In this document: one piece after another, positions 63,252-64,000 of the stretch
Layout: every line of letters begins with the position of its first letter
How positions within the stretch are numbered: the stretch's first letter is position 1
NCBI GenBank assembly: GCA_963840075.1
Contig: CAWIXS010000005.1
Location: 186,001-250,000, forward strand
Source of the DNA: AWTP1-13 sp963840075
GTDB taxonomy: Bacteria > Pseudomonadota > Alphaproteobacteria > Rhizobiales > Hyphomicrobiaceae
Length of the DNA stretch: 64,000 bases
Direction: 5' to 3'
Translations under genes and position numbers: made by a program
The notes under the pieces: generated by a model
Seen by the model: only the letters and a program-made list of their open reading frames with translations
Database searches by the model: none
Told to the model about the DNA's origin: nothing

Positions 63252-64000
63252 CTACTCGGCCTCCGAGTATGCCTTCCACACCGGCTCGAACCTCTCGCGC
63301 CACCAACGACGCGGCCTCGCCGAGTCGTCCGACCTCAGCTCGAAGGGCTCCAGTACGACGGCCACGCCGCGCGACGTGATAGGGAGCTGGCCCCGCCGCC
63401 ACTCGGCCCAGGGCGTCTCCGGGAGCGCCACGATCTTCTCCACCAGCTCTTCGGCGCCTAAAAACTCGCGATTGCCGCTCTCCTCGAACACCCGTCGAAT
63501 GTCACGGAGGAGCAGCGCCCCATTGTCCTGTGCCTGGGCGATGCCGGCCAAAGTGAGGGCTGCCTTCCTGGCCTTGGCGGGCCATGTGCCGCCGGCGTGG
63601 TCGGCCACGGCGATAAGGGGCCGCCAATTGTCCGCCGGCCGGTTGGCGAGCGCCTCGGGGATCTCGGGGTCAGCACCCGTGAGGGCGGCCACGTTGTCCG
63701 CTGTCCAACGCGCCACCTTGCGCCGCAGCTCTGCAAGCTCGGCTGTGTCCTTCATCCCGAACCGGCCAACGCTCTTGCCGGGCGCCTTCCGCTGCAATTT
63801 CACGATCACGCCGCGGTCCATCAGCGTCTCGGCCACCCTCTTGATGGTGGCGATCGCCTTGGCGGCCCAGGTCGAGAAGCGTCGCGGCCGGCGGTTGCTG
63901 CCCTCGCCCTCGGTGCGCAGCACCGATGCGGCGAGTTTCATCCAGCCGCTGTTGACGATGCCCCGCAACTCCTGATTCTCGGGGAGGAAGTAGCTGTCGC
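63252..64000 (-). CDS. DUF3631 domain protein (5' end beyond the window)
   Basis: The visible C-terminal 249 residues read YFLPENQELRGIVNSGWMKL, ETLMDRGVIVKLQRKAPGKS, then the DUF3631 signature ANRPADNWRPLIAVADHAGG and WPAKARKAALTLAGIAQAQD, ending RERFEPVWKAYSEAE. In larger proteins DUF3631 follows a primase or helicase domain encoded by mobile elements. It heads the operon with the recombinase and TerS. A related broken copy lies at 52210-52926. Confidence 0.88.
   Translation of the reverse strand, partial: DSYFLPENQELRGIVNSGWMKLAASVLRTEGEGSNRRPRRFSTWAAKAIATIKRVAETLMDRGVIVKLQRKAPGKSVGRFGMKDTAELAELRRKVARWTADNVAALTGADPEIPEALANRPADNWRPLIAVADHAGGTWPAKARKAALTLAGIAQAQDNGALLLRDIRRVFEESGNREFLGAEELVEKIVALPETPWAEWRRGQLPITSRGVAVVLEPFELRSDDSARPRRWWRERFEPVWKAYSEAE

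Overview
The window comes from a high-GC alphaproteobacterium, most likely of the Hyphomicrobiales (Rhizobiales). This is inferred from the nuoABCD order, the YcjF/YcjX pair, a phasin, GYD, DUF6455 and SHOCT small proteins, FixK/FNR-type boxes, and the IS91, IS256, IS630, IS1595 and ISAzo13 elements. No rRNA, tRNA or CRISPR array was seen.

Layout. 1-15.4 kb is mostly core genome: a coiled-coil membrane protein, a 2Fe-2S ferredoxin with its reductase, a lipoprotein, a VWA protein, ycjF/ycjX and nuoA-nuoB-(ABM protein)-nuoC-nuoD, followed by a Uma2 nuclease. nuoE and later nuo genes do not appear anywhere downstream. 15.4-24.2 kb holds short stress or accessory genes: phasin, SHOCT, an acid-ceramidase-like hydrolase, GYD, a ParE-type toxin-antitoxin pair, two YeaQ/GlsB membrane proteins and an NTF2-like protein. 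24.2-46.4 kb is a scrapyard of mobile DNA. An RHS/SpvB-like gene with a LamG-type domain is interrupted by two insertion sequences with perfect 8-bp target duplications. A xenobiotic-type P450, a truncated LysR gene joined to an HsdR tail, a YgjP metallopeptidase and an XRE gene split by an IS1595 element follow. Next come two 111-113 bp MITEs, a chimeric excisionase/ParB/IS256 stretch, two IS91-type elements with a companion integrase, a group II intron, and a DUF1330/HxlR pair. 46.4-64 kb is a second accessory region: IS630, small ribbon-helix-helix genes, a TumE/TumA-like toxin-antitoxin pair, an XRE-ImmA/IrrE operon with a large operator, and two facing modules that each contain a DUF3631 protein and a tyrosine recombinase. 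The right-hand module also carries a terminase small subunit. Between the modules lies a stress cluster (rhodanese-like, CBS-BON, DUF6455) preceded by FNR/FixK-type boxes.

Working together. Ferredoxin and its reductase form a redox pair, and nuoA-D supply four complex I subunits. Boxes of the form TTGA-N6-TCAA at four sites suggest that the SHOCT, rhodanese, CBS-BON and DUF6455 genes are co-regulated under low oxygen. The DUF3631, recombinase and TerS genes look like parts of integrative or phage-satellite-like elements without visible structural genes.

Caution. At least fifteen genes, including nuoC, need a one-base correction to read through. Some are clear decay; others may be sequencing or assembly errors. 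All calls come from reading the sequence, with no database search.
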